Positions 1-8,113 of a stretch of 64,000 nt of DNA are shown here, one piece after another. Source of the stretch: Pseudomonas sp. DY-1 (lineage in GTDB: Bacteria; Pseudomonadota; Gammaproteobacteria; Pseudomonadales; Pseudomonadaceae); the NCBI RefSeq assembly GCF_003626975.1, contig NZ_CP032616.1, forward strand, positions 2,108,001 to 2,172,000. The letters run 5' to 3'. How positions within the stretch are numbered: position 1 is the stretch's first letter; each line of letters opens with the position of its first letter. The translations under genes and the position numbers were made by a program. Below the pieces are notes generated by a model, which worked only from the letters and a program-made list of their open reading frames with translations, had not been told where the DNA came from and ran no database searches.

Positions 1-1280
1 GCGAGATACTTGTGCTGGGTAGCAATGTGGTCGGCGATATGCTTGGCGTCGTGCCAAACACCCCAGATAAAGGTGGAGCCACGACGGGAAAGCCACGGCA
101 GGCCGAGGAAATAAACGCCCGGCTCGGCCGACACACCGCGCTGGTGTTGCGGCTTGCCCTTGGCGTCGAAGGCATTGACCTTCAGCCAGCTGTAATCGAC
201 CGCGTAACCGGTTGCCCAGATGATCGAGGTAACCCCTGCCTTCGCCAGGTCCAGCTCGAGAATCGGATTGCTCATGCATTCCGGGTCCGGGTAAGTAGCG
301 CGGGCTTCGGGCTCCTCCGGGAGGTCGAGTCCATTGCGCTCGATGTAAGCGTCCGCTGCATCCAGCAGGGACAGGTAGTTCTCATCACCGCGGGCGATGT
401 TCTCCACAAGGTCTGCCTGGAAGGTGACCGCGTCGCCATCGAACGACTTGGTGAGCCCAACCAACGTCACTCCCTGATGGGCCAGTCCACGGAAGTCGAC
501 CGTATGGCCACCACGGGCCCCGCTCACGGCGATGGTCACGTGTTCCTTGCCAGGTTGGGCGGCCTCCGCGTCCCACAGACCGAGCACGCCAAGCCACCAG
601 CAGAAATCACGGTTGCGATAGGCGCGCGGCGGACGATCATGCGGCCCGACCGAAAGGTAGACCTGCTTGCCGGCACGCTGCAGCTCATCGGCAATCTGCA
701 CGCCCGAAGACCCGGCCCCAACCACCAGCACGCCGCCTTCAGGCAGTTGCTGCGGATTGCGGTACTGGGCCGAGTGAATCTGCGTGACCCTTGCATTGGT
801 CGGCGCAATCGGCGGAATGATCGGGCGCTGGAAAGGCCCGGTAGCGGCCACCACTCGGTTTGCCTGGATCACACCCTCGGAGGTTTCGATGGTGAACCCC
901 GGACGGTCGGTATTGCGCACCACTGATTTCACTTCCACGCCGGTGCGGATCGGGGCATCGAACTGCTTGGCGTAGGCTTCGAAGTAAGCTGCAACCTGCT
1001 CTTTGGGAGCGAAGGCGTCGGGATCGAGGTCGAATTCCAACCCGGGGAAGCGGTCGTGCCAGGCCGGCCCATTGGCCACCAGCGAATCCCAGCGCCCGGT
1101 GCGCCAGGCTTCCGCGATTCGATTGCGCTCCAGTACCAGATGCGGTACCCCGAGCTTGGTCAGGTGCTCACTCATGGCCACGCCGGCCTGACCGGCACCA
1201 ACAACCAGCGTATCGATCTCTATTCTTTCAACTGCCTTGTCCGCGTACTTCTGAAACGCGGTCTGGTTCAGGTCGGTCAT
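1..1280 (-). CDS. Flavin-containing monooxygenase, 3' end beyond window
   Basis: Read on the minus strand, an open frame starts at the ATG at 1280, behind a strong AGGAGG ribosome site, and continues past base 1, so the C-terminus is missing (426 codons visible). Near the N-terminus is a Rossmann FAD site, GAGQAG, preceded by the usual hydrophobic strand. About residue 170 there is a second dinucleotide (NADPH) site, GAGSSG. This two-site layout is typical of class B flavoprotein monooxygenases and related NAD(P)-binding oxidoreductases (FMO/TrkA-like annotations). The substrate cannot be told. It is divergent from the FAN1 operon and appears to be a single gene. I am sure of the flavoprotein class but not of the reaction. 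Confidence 0.85.
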   Translation of the reverse strand, partial: MTDLNQTAFQKYADKAVERIEIDTLVVGAGQAGVAMSEHLTKLGVPHLVLERNRIAEAWRTGRWDSLVANGPAWHDRFPGLEFDLDPDAFAPKEQVAAYFEAYAKQFDAPIRTGVEVKSVVRNTDRPGFTIETSEGVIQANRVVAATGPFQRPIIPPIAPTNARVTQIHSAQYRNPQQLPEGGVLVVGAGSSGVQIADELQRAGKQVYLSVGPHDRPPRAYRNRDFCWWLGVLGLWDAEAAQPGKEHVTIAVSGARGGHTVDFRGLAHQGVTLVGLTKSFDGDAVTFQADLVENIARGDENYLSLLDAADAYIERNGLDLPEEPEARATYPDPECMSNPILELDLAKAGVTSIIWATGYAVDYSWLKVNAFDAKGKPQHQRGVSAEPGVYFLGLPWLSRRGSTFIWGVWHDAKHIADHIATQHKYL

Positions 1281-1602
1281 CGCTTGCCTCCTCTGACTCT
1301 GATCATTCTTGTTCTGCTGATGCGGCTATCTGTGGGGGTGTTGGCCGCATTCTGTTCAGAGCGAGGCAATCGCGAAATTATGATTTTTGTAGTCGCTGGC
1401 TAGGAAAAAGCTGCCAGCACGAAAAGCGCCCGGCCCGCGCGCCAGAAGGCTTTGGATATAGGTTTTTTAGCTTCAGGCGCGACAAAATAAATAGTGTCGT
1501 TTCGCTCAAAGGGCGCAGCATTTCAGAACTGGGAGACTGGCTGCCGCCAGCTGGGACCCACTGATCGAAATGCATTTGCCGCGCCCCTGTCGCGCCTGAT
1601 AT
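1281..1602. other. Intergenic region, no gene seen
   Basis: This stretch separates the leftward monooxygenase from the rightward FAN1 operon. It is somewhat AT-richer than its surroundings. Short reading frames here lack ribosome sites and recognisable motifs. It should hold the promoters of both divergent units, but I cannot place them apart from the LexA box that follows. Confidence 0.4.
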
Positions 1603-1618
1603 CTGTATATATCCACAG
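1603..1618 (+). promoter_or_regulatory. LexA (SOS) box upstream of FAN1-helicase operon
   Basis: The sequence CTGTATATATCCACAG fits the gammaproteobacterial LexA consensus CTG-N10-CAG with an AT-rich centre. It ends 26 bp before the ATG of the VRR-NUC gene, the usual place for SOS repression. It shares the CTGTATA start with the better match at 6425. Confidence 0.75.
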
Positions 1619-1644
1619 TAAAAGTCCAGTCTGCCTCCCTCACC

Positions 1645-3276
1645 ATGCCCGCCACCCTCGACGATCCGTTCTACTACCTGCTCAACTTCCACACCCTGCT
1701 GGACTGGATCAGCGAGCGTTATCACGACCTCCTCGACGGAGACGAGCAGACGTTCATCGAGAATTTCCGCGCCCTGCCCCGCGCCTCCCAGGCGCTACTG
1801 GTTCGCATGGTGATGCGCAAGGGCACACTGTTCCGAGCCAGTAAGTTGAACTACGCAGAGATAGGCGATACCCGTGCGGCGGCCCTGCCGCTACTGGCGC
1901 TTGGCTGGCTGGATGCGGCGCCGGAACTGGACCTGGCGCAGCTATTCGGACTGCTTACGCTGGGCGAAGTGGATGCCTGCTTCGGCAAAGCGCCGGGGCG
2001 CAAGGCGGAGCGCCTGGAAAACCTGCTAACTCAATACAATGAAGGCCGTACCTTTGCGCTCTGGTGCCCGGCCAGCAGCGATTGCGTCTACGCCCTCGGA
2101 CTGATGGATATCTGCGACCGCCTGAGGCTAATGTTCTTCGGCAACCTCTACCAGGACTGGTCCGAGTTCGTCCTCGCTGATCTGGGCATCTACCAGTACG
2201 AGAAGGTGGAGATCGACACCTCGGCGAGAGGTTTTCGCGAACGCGCAGACCTCGACTACTACCTTTACCTGCACCGTTTGCGGGAACGCTTCGAAGACGG
2301 CGAGGCAATCGAGCAATTGCTGCCTGAACTGCCCGCCGAGCCCCACGCCAACCCCTGGCTGGATGCACGTCGACGCAAGCTGCTGTTCCAGGTCGGCCAG
2401 CATTGCGAGCGCTGCGCGCTACTTGAAGCGGCGCTGGGCCTGTACGGCCTTTGCGACTATCCAGGGGCGCGGGTGCGGCGCATCCGCGTGCTCGAACGCC
2501 TGGAGGCCCATGACGATGCGTTCAGTCTCGCGCAATTCGCCAGTGGGGCGCCCGAGAGCGAGGAGGAGCAGCAGCACCTGACCCGCATTCTGCCGCGCTT
2601 GCGCCGGAAACTCGCGCTGCCAAAAGAGCCATCTGTCGGCCGCACAACGGTGCAGCGCATCGACCTCGTGTTGCCGCAGCCCCCTGAACCGCTCTCGGTG
2701 GAGCATGCCGTGCTGCTGCATTTCAACGACGACGGCGCGCCCGTGCACTACGTGGAGAACACCTTGCTGAACTCGCTGTTCGGCCTGCTGTGCTGGGACG
2801 CCATCTTCGCCGCGCTGCCCGGCGCTTTCTTTCATCCCTTCCACAATGGTCCGGCGGACCTGCTCAGCCCTGATTTCCGTGCGCGCCGGGCGGAAATGTT
2901 CGATGCCTGCCTGGCGCAACTGGACAGCGATGCCTACCAGACAAGCATTCGCCGGACCTTCGCCGCCAAACAGGGGGTACTGTCGCCCTTCGTCTACTGG
3001 GGCAACCTGGACAAAGACCTGCTCGACCAGGCCCTGGCCTGCCTGCCGGCCGTGCAGCTCAAAGCCTGCTTCCAGCGCATCCTCGCCGACATCAAGTCCA
3101 ACCGCGCTGGCCTGCCGGATCTGATCCAGTTCTGGCCGGCCGAACGCCGCTATCGTCTGATAGAGGTGAAAGGCCCCGGCGACCGCCTGCAGGACAACCA
3201 GCTGCGCTGGCTGGAGTTCTGCGCCCAGCACGGGATTCCGGTGGAAGTCTGCTACGTGCAATGGGCGGACGCCTGA
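1645..3276 (+). CDS. FAN1-like VRR-NUC domain nuclease
   Basis: This 543-residue protein ends in a VRR-NUC nuclease domain. Residues about 490-543 contain D492, the E507-V-K509 triad and Q519, the PD-(D/E)XK catalytic set. The N-terminal and middle parts are alpha-helical, as in bacterial FAN1. FAN1 proteins cut 5' flaps and unhook interstrand cross-links; the Pseudomonas aeruginosa homologue has a solved structure and is of similar length. A LexA box lies 26 bp upstream of the start, and the next gene, a nuclease-helicase, begins 1 bp after the stop, so the two are surely co-transcribed and probably act together on cross-linked or flapped DNA during the SOS response. The ribosome site is weak. 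Joint action with the helicase is inferred from the operon. Confidence 0.88.
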   Translation: MPATLDDPFYYLLNFHTLLDWISERYHDLLDGDEQTFIENFRALPRASQALLVRMVMRKGTLFRASKLNYAEIGDTRAAALPLLALGWLDAAPELDLAQLFGLLTLGEVDACFGKAPGRKAERLENLLTQYNEGRTFALWCPASSDCVYALGLMDICDRLRLMFFGNLYQDWSEFVLADLGIYQYEKVEIDTSARGFRERADLDYYLYLHRLRERFEDGEAIEQLLPELPAEPHANPWLDARRRKLLFQVGQHCERCALLEAALGLYGLCDYPGARVRRIRVLERLEAHDDAFSLAQFASGAPESEEEQQHLTRILPRLRRKLALPKEPSVGRTTVQRIDLVLPQPPEPLSVEHAVLLHFNDDGAPVHYVENTLLNSLFGLLCWDAIFAALPGAFFHPFHNGPADLLSPDFRARRAEMFDACLAQLDSDAYQTSIRRTFAAKQGVLSPFVYWGNLDKDLLDQALACLPAVQLKACFQRILADIKSNRAGLPDLIQFWPAERRYRLIEVKGPGDRLQDNQLRWLEFCAQHGIPVEVCYVQWADA

Positions 3277-3277
3277 C

Positions 3278-5530
3278 GTGAGCTACAGCGTCGCCGTACG
3301 CGCGCTCTGCGAGTTCACCGCCAAGACAGGCGACCTCGACCTGCGCTTCACCCCGGCGCCCACGGCCCAGGAAGGCATCGCGGGTCACGCGCTGGTGGCC
3401 AGCCGTCGTGGCGAGGGTTACCAGACGGAAGTGGCCTTGAGTGGTGAATTCGGCCCGCTGCGAGTGCGCGGTCGCGCTGACGGTTACGACCCGGCTCTGA
3501 ATCGCCTGGAAGAAGTGAAGACCTATCGCGGTGATCTCCAGCGCATGCCGGATAACCACCGGCACTTGCACTGGGCCCAGGTCAAGGTCTACGGCTGGCT
3601 GCTCTGCCAGCAGCAGTCGCTGACGGAGATCGAACTGGCGCTGGTCTATTTCGATATCGGCAGCCAGAAGGAAACTCTGCTCACCGAACACCACACGGCC
3701 GAGGACCTGCGACTGTTCTTCGAATCCCAATGCCAACGCTTCATCGCCTGGGGGGAACAGGAACTCTCCCATGCAAAGGCGCGCAACACCGATCTCGAAG
3801 CACTGACCTTTCCCCATTCCGGATTCCGCCAGGGCCAGCGCCAGCTCGCCGAGGCCGTGTACAAGGCGGCAAGCACCGGCTGTTGCCTGATGGCTCAGGC
3901 ACCCACCGGAATCGGCAAGACCCTCGGCACCCTGTTCCCCCTTCTCAAGGCGGTTCCGCGCCAAGGGCTGGACAAGGTGTTCTTCCTCGCGGCGAAAACT
4001 CCCGGTCGCCAACTGGCCCTCGATGCCCTGCGCCAGATCGATGCCGAGCCCCTTCGAGTGCTGGAACTGGTCGCCCGCGACAAGGCTTGCGAACACCCGG
4101 AGAATGCCTGCCACGGCGAGTCCTGCCCCCTTGCCAGCGGCTTCTACGAACGCCTCCCAGGCGCTCGCAAGGCTGCAGCCGAGCGCCGTTGGCTCAACCG
4201 CGAAGCCATTCGCGAAGTGGCGCTTGCCCATCAGGTCTGCCCCTACTACCTGGCCCAGGAGATGGCGCGCTGGAGCGACGTGGTCGTGGGCGACTACAAC
4301 TACTACTTCGACTCAAGCGCCCTTCTCCATGGGCTGGCCAACGCCAACCAATGGCGTGTCGCGGTGCTGGTGGACGAAGCGCACAATCTCGTGGAGCGGG
4401 CGCGCAAGATGTACTCGGCCGAGCTCGACCAGCTCAGCCTCAAGGTCTTGCGCAAGAACTCCCCGGCCGTGCTGAAAAAACCCCTGGAACGAGTGGGCCG
4501 CACCTGGAGTGAACTCAACAGGGAACAGGCCGGGGACTACCGCGCCTATGACTCGCCTCCGACAAAGCTGCTGAACGCACTTCAGGGCGCGGTCACTGCG
4601 ATAACCGACTACCTCACCGAAAACCCCACCGCCATGGATGCCGCCCTGCAGGACTTCTACTTCGAAGCCATGCAGTTCGGGCGCATGGCCGAGCAATTCG
4701 GCAGCCATTCACTGTTCGACCTCAGCAAGCGACCTGGCAAGGGCGGGGCCAGCCTGTCACGCCTGTGCCTGCGCAATCTGATACCCGCGCCGTTCGTTGG
4801 TCCGCGGTTCGCCGCCAGCCACTCCACCGTGCTGTTCTCGGCCACCCTCAACCCGCGCCACTATTACGGCGACTTGCTCGGGCTGGCGCCCAACACACCC
4901 TGGCTGGAAGTGGACTCCCCCTTCAGCGCCGAACAGCTCCAGGTTCGGATTGCCGCCGACGTATCCACGCGCTACCAACACCGCAGCGCGTCGCTCGCAC
5001 CCATCACACGACTGATGGCCCGGCAGTTTGCGGAACGCCCCGGCAACTACCTGGCCTTCTTCAGCAGCTACGACTACCTGCAGCAGGTCGCCAGCCTGTT
5101 CGCCCGCGAACATCCGCAGGCTCCCATCTGGCTGCAGGCACGGCAGATGGACGAAGCAGCGCGCCAGGCATTCATCGAGCGTTTCGAGGCCGGCGGCCAG
5201 GGCATCGGTTTCGCCGTGCTAGGCGGTGCATTTGGTGAAGGTATCGACCTGCCCGGCGAGCGACTGATCGGCGCCTTCGTCGCCACCCTTGGCCTGCCAC
5301 AGCTGAACCCTATCAATGAGCAGTTGAAGTTGCGCATGGCCGCGCAGTTCGGCGCCGGTTACGACTACGCCTATCTCTACCCAGGCTTGCAGAAAGTGGT
5401 ACAGGCGGCCGGGCGCGTCATCCGCACGACCGAGGACAGGGGCGTAGTGCACCTGATCGACGACCGCTTTGCGCGACCGGAGGTGCAGCGTCTGCTGCCC
5501 AGCTGGTGGGAGCTAGAGCCACGAACGTGA
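3278..5530 (+). CDS. DinG/XPD-family ATP-dependent helicase with N-terminal nuclease-like domain
   Basis: The gene uses a GTG start 1 bp after the FAN1-like stop and encodes 750 residues. The first 120 or so residues look like a PD-(D/E)XK (Cas4/RecB-like) module: GRADG near residue 65, EVKT near 78, then a conserved Q-K-Y-G-W helix. A superfamily 2 helicase follows, with Walker A PTGIGKT near residues 208-214, four cysteines (about 271, 278, 283 and 321) that fit the Fe-S cluster of the Rad3/XPD/DinG group, the DEAH box VDEAHN near 365, and the C-terminal motif QAAGRVIR. The protein probably unwinds damaged DNA with 5'-3' polarity beside the FAN1 nuclease, under LexA control. The nuclease activity of the N-terminal part is inferred from motifs only. 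Confidence 0.88.
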   Translation: MSYSVAVRALCEFTAKTGDLDLRFTPAPTAQEGIAGHALVASRRGEGYQTEVALSGEFGPLRVRGRADGYDPALNRLEEVKTYRGDLQRMPDNHRHLHWAQVKVYGWLLCQQQSLTEIELALVYFDIGSQKETLLTEHHTAEDLRLFFESQCQRFIAWGEQELSHAKARNTDLEALTFPHSGFRQGQRQLAEAVYKAASTGCCLMAQAPTGIGKTLGTLFPLLKAVPRQGLDKVFFLAAKTPGRQLALDALRQIDAEPLRVLELVARDKACEHPENACHGESCPLASGFYERLPGARKAAAERRWLNREAIREVALAHQVCPYYLAQEMARWSDVVVGDYNYYFDSSALLHGLANANQWRVAVLVDEAHNLVERARKMYSAELDQLSLKVLRKNSPAVLKKPLERVGRTWSELNREQAGDYRAYDSPPTKLLNALQGAVTAITDYLTENPTAMDAALQDFYFEAMQFGRMAEQFGSHSLFDLSKRPGKGGASLSRLCLRNLIPAPFVGPRFAASHSTVLFSATLNPRHYYGDLLGLAPNTPWLEVDSPFSAEQLQVRIAADVSTRYQHRSASLAPITRLMARQFAERPGNYLAFFSSYDYLQQVASLFAREHPQAPIWLQARQMDEAARQAFIERFEAGGQGIGFAVLGGAFGEGIDLPGERLIGAFVATLGLPQLNPINEQLKLRMAAQFGAGYDYAYLYPGLQKVVQAAGRVIRTTEDRGVVHLIDDRFARPEVQRLLPSWWELEPRT

Positions 5531-5639
5531 GGTGCCCCGCGCGCACCGCTGGCCCTTATGCCGGCTCAGTGGTGCGCATGGCGCACACCACGAATTCTCT
5601 GGGTGTGCACAAGGTCGCCCTGGGCGCCGAGTCGCTTAG

Positions 5640-6329
5640 CTATCGCCGGCAAACACCCATATCCACCTTGCCCACGAACGGATTGCCGTAGCCCATCACG
5701 CAGGCCACGCGCTGGTTGCGGTTGCGCTCCCAGGCTTCCACCGGGTACTGGCGGTTCCAGGCGTTGTAGAGCTTGCGATCCTGGCTGGAGAGGCGCAGGC
5801 CATAGCGGTCGCTCATATAGAAGTAGGTCCGCGCAATCATGCCGCGGATCTGCTGGCGCGGCATCGCCTTGCGCGCCTTGAAGTCCACCACCATGGGGCA
5901 AGCGCCATACTGGCTCGGTTTCTGCGGCAGCCAGGCGAAGCTGTAGTTGCTGCGATCGCCATTCACCTCGCCGATGCTCGGCACCAGGTTGTGCAGGTCG
6001 GCCTCGGCACGCTGATAGGTCGGATCATTCTCCGCGCAGTTCTTGCGCCCGCCCTTCTGCCAGCACTGGCGCTGATGGCCGATCACCCAGGCCGGCACGA
6101 TGTGCTCCCACTCGATGCGTTGGGCCCGCTGCGGTGTCTTCCTCGGCACGTAACCGCAGCTTTTCAGATCCACGCGATTGCCCTGGTAACGGCAGCCGCA
6201 ATAGAACTCCACCGGGTGCGTGGCGTAGAGCTTCCAGGCGGCCTTCTTGGCTTCGTTGAACGTGCGCGGTGCGGCGGCTTCGGTGGCTGCGGAAAACAAC
6301 AGGCAAAACAGCAGGATAGAGCGAATCAT
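5640..6329 (-). CDS. endA: Endonuclease I (secreted/periplasmic DNase)
   Basis: I start the gene at the ATG at 6329, which has GAAGAAG in front and gives a clean signal peptide (hydrophobic stretch ending ATEAAA) on a 229-residue protein. The mature part carries the His-Me finger signature of the endonuclease I family, WEHIVPAW, followed by ADLHNLVP and GEVNGDRSNY, plus several cysteines expected to form disulphides outside the cytoplasm. Such enzymes degrade DNA non-specifically in the periplasm or outside the cell. The frame stays open upstream to 6404, but that extension would bury the signal peptide. A perfect LexA box lies about 95 bp upstream in the shared divergent region; whether it controls endA is open. 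Confidence 0.92.
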   Translation of the reverse strand: MIRSILLFCLLFSAATEAAAPRTFNEAKKAAWKLYATHPVEFYCGCRYQGNRVDLKSCGYVPRKTPQRAQRIEWEHIVPAWVIGHQRQCWQKGGRKNCAENDPTYQRAEADLHNLVPSIGEVNGDRSNYSFAWLPQKPSQYGACPMVVDFKARKAMPRQQIRGMIARTYFYMSDRYGLRLSSQDRKLYNAWNRQYPVEAWERNRNQRVACVMGYGNPFVGKVDMGVCRR

Positions 6330-6424
6330 CAGGCTTCTTCTTCCCGGGTACTGCGTCAGGGGGAAATGACTGACAACAGATTTTTCCTTTGGTTTGGTTG
6401 CCATCAGACGGCGGCAACTGATAT

Positions 6425-6440
6425 CTGTATAAATATACAG
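6425..6440 (+). promoter_or_regulatory. LexA (SOS) box between endA and the small-peptide operon
   Basis: CTGTATAAATATACAG is a near-perfect LexA operator: CTG-N10-CAG with an AT-only palindromic centre. It ends 18 bp before the ATG at 6459 of a short proline-rich reading frame and faces endA on the other side. Confidence 0.85.
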
Positions 6441-6458
6441 TAATCCAGGAAAAGTCCT

Positions 6459-6599
6459 ATGCCTGTATCAGCCCCGATCCGATTGCCCATACCCGAGCAA
6501 CCTGTTCCATCAAACGTTCCGCTGCCCTACCAGCTGCCGCTGCCCTTCCCACCCCGTGGCCAGGTGCAGCCCTTGTTCGCCAGCCGGCGGCTGCACTGA
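6459..6599 (+). CDS. Small proline-rich SOS peptide (46 aa), unrecognised
   Basis: A 46-codon frame begins 18 bp after a LexA box and has AGGAAAAG (6447-6454) at good spacing before its ATG. The peptide has 13 prolines and the central segment YQLPLPFPPRG. QLPLPF fits the hexameric pattern QxxLx(L/F) of DNA polymerase beta-clamp binding peptides, such as the QLSLPL of Hda; this resemblance is my inference. A second gene follows after 20 bp with its own GAGGAAG site, suggesting a two-gene SOS unit. I do not know the family. The frame is real by position and translation signals, but its short length leaves doubt. Confidence 0.5.
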   Translation: MPVSAPIRLPIPEQPVPSNVPLPYQLPLPFPPRGQVQPLFASRRLH

Positions 6600-6619
6600 A
6601 TCCGTCCGAGGAAGACCCG

Positions 6620-6931
6620 ATGCTGGACGTACGCCAGTTGAAATACACCGTGAGCCGCATGGCCCCGGAAGAAATCCGCGAAGCGGTGGAAGAATTACGC
6701 CTGGAAGGTCTGGTGACCGATGGCAAGACGCCCTTCGGTCGACTGCACTTCAACACCTGCCTGGCGGAGATAGAGGCTCTGTTCCAGCGTGCCGGCTATC
6801 ACCGGCAACTGGATGTCGTGGGTTACCAGGGCCAGGCCTACGCCCTGTTCGACCCGGCCCGCTGGGAGCCGGTGCAAGTGCTGCGGTGGCTGAAGGATTA
6901 TGTGGACTCGCGCCAGACGGAAAGCGCCTAG
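6620..6931 (+). CDS. Conserved-type hypothetical protein, SOS-associated (103 aa)
   Basis: The start at 6620 has GAGGAAG 8 bp in front. The 103-residue product is soluble, charged and mixed alpha/beta, with an amphipathic helix (PEEIREAVEELRLEGLV), a short central sheet region around VVGYQGQAYALFDP and a C-terminal helix. I see no catalytic motif and cannot name the family. It is the second gene of the unit behind the LexA box at 6425, so it is probably induced by DNA damage. Its stop is 7 bp from the stop of the convergent EamA gene. Confidence 0.75.
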   Translation: MLDVRQLKYTVSRMAPEEIREAVEELRLEGLVTDGKTPFGRLHFNTCLAEIEALFQRAGYHRQLDVVGYQGQAYALFDPARWEPVQVLRWLKDYVDSRQTESA

Positions 6932-6938
6932 CCAGTTG

Positions 6939-7820
6939 CTAGCGCTTCTGCGCGTAGGCCATGAACAGACCGCTGCCGACGATGATGGCGATGCCGAGCA
7001 GGCCGATCTGATCCGGCGCGTGGTTGAACAGCAGCAACCCCAGCAGGCCGGCGAAAACGATCTGTCCATAACCGAAGGGCGCCAGCAGCGGCGGCGACGC
7101 GTGGCGGAACGCCTGGGTCAGCAGCATGTGCCCGCCCATGCCACAGGTGCCCAGGGCCAGCATCAACAAACCATGGCTGAGGTTGTCCGGCAGATGCCAG
7201 AAGAACGGCACCAGAGCACTCATGATCAGCGTGTTGGTCAGGCCGGTGATGAAGTTGCTGGTGGCTGAGCTGTCGGTGCGGGTGAGAATGCGCGTCAGCA
7301 ATTGGTAGAAGGCAAAGCACACGGCCGCAGCCAACGGAAACAGAACGGCCGGGGTGAACAGCGAACCGCCTGGGCGCACGATCAGCAGCACTCCAGCGAA
7401 TCCCACCAGCACCGCCCCCCACTGCCCGCGAGAAACCCGCTCGCGCAGCAGGGGTACCGAAAGCATGGTGACCAATAGTGGCGCGAGGAAGATTACTGAG
7501 GTCGCCTCGGCCAGCGGGATATAGCGCAGTCCGGTCGTGAACAGCAGGCTCACCCCTATCAGACAGAGCGCTCGTGCTATCTGCAGCATCGGGCGCTTGG
7601 TGCGAAGTACCCGGGTGCCTTCGCGCGGCAGCAGGAAGCCCGCCATCAGCAGCGTGTGCACCAGATAGCGCACCCAGACCACCATCACGATGGGGTAGAA
7701 GGCCGACAGGTACTTGGAAATCGCGTCGTGGCTGGAGAACAGGAAAGTAGCCAGGCAGACCAGCACGATGCCTTTCAGCGGCTGGTCGATGCGTTGCGAC
7801 AAGGGGCTATGGGAGCTCAT
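6939..7820 (-). CDS. EamA/DMT family transporter
   Basis: The 293-residue product has about ten hydrophobic segments in two similar halves, the layout of drug/metabolite transporters with two EamA domains. The first helix region contains the typical FLFSSHDAISKYL and a WVRY motif, and the first half ends with GVLLIVRPGG. It probably exports a small metabolite across the inner membrane; the substrate cannot be inferred. It stands alone, convergent with the 103-residue SOS gene and divergent from the PAS gene at 8114. Confidence 0.88.
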   Translation of the reverse strand: MSSHSPLSQRIDQPLKGIVLVCLATFLFSSHDAISKYLSAFYPIVMVVWVRYLVHTLLMAGFLLPREGTRVLRTKRPMLQIARALCLIGVSLLFTTGLRYIPLAEATSVIFLAPLLVTMLSVPLLRERVSRGQWGAVLVGFAGVLLIVRPGGSLFTPAVLFPLAAAVCFAFYQLLTRILTRTDSSATSNFITGLTNTLIMSALVPFFWHLPDNLSHGLLMLALGTCGMGGHMLLTQAFRHASPPLLAPFGYGQIVFAGLLGLLLFNHAPDQIGLLGIAIIVGSGLFMAYAQKR

Positions 7821-8113
7821 CAGGGGTCCGGGGCGTCTGCCGGGGAAGGGCTTGGTAGCAGACTAATGATTAGGCGACTCAAGATATCGGCTAAGCGTGC
7901 GTGACTCAAGAGCCGGCCGGCATGCATGCCGAACCGGGATGGCAAGCCTTCCATCAGCCGACCGGAGGTGCTGTGGTCATGCGATGAGGCGCTGTAAAAA
8001 TGCAGCACTCGCACCTCGCATTCAGCTGCAGGCCCCGCGCCAACTGTCCATGGCGGCTGGCACGCAATGTGCGGGCGTAAGTCCGAATCCCGCACAGCAC
8101 ATCTGGAATCGAC

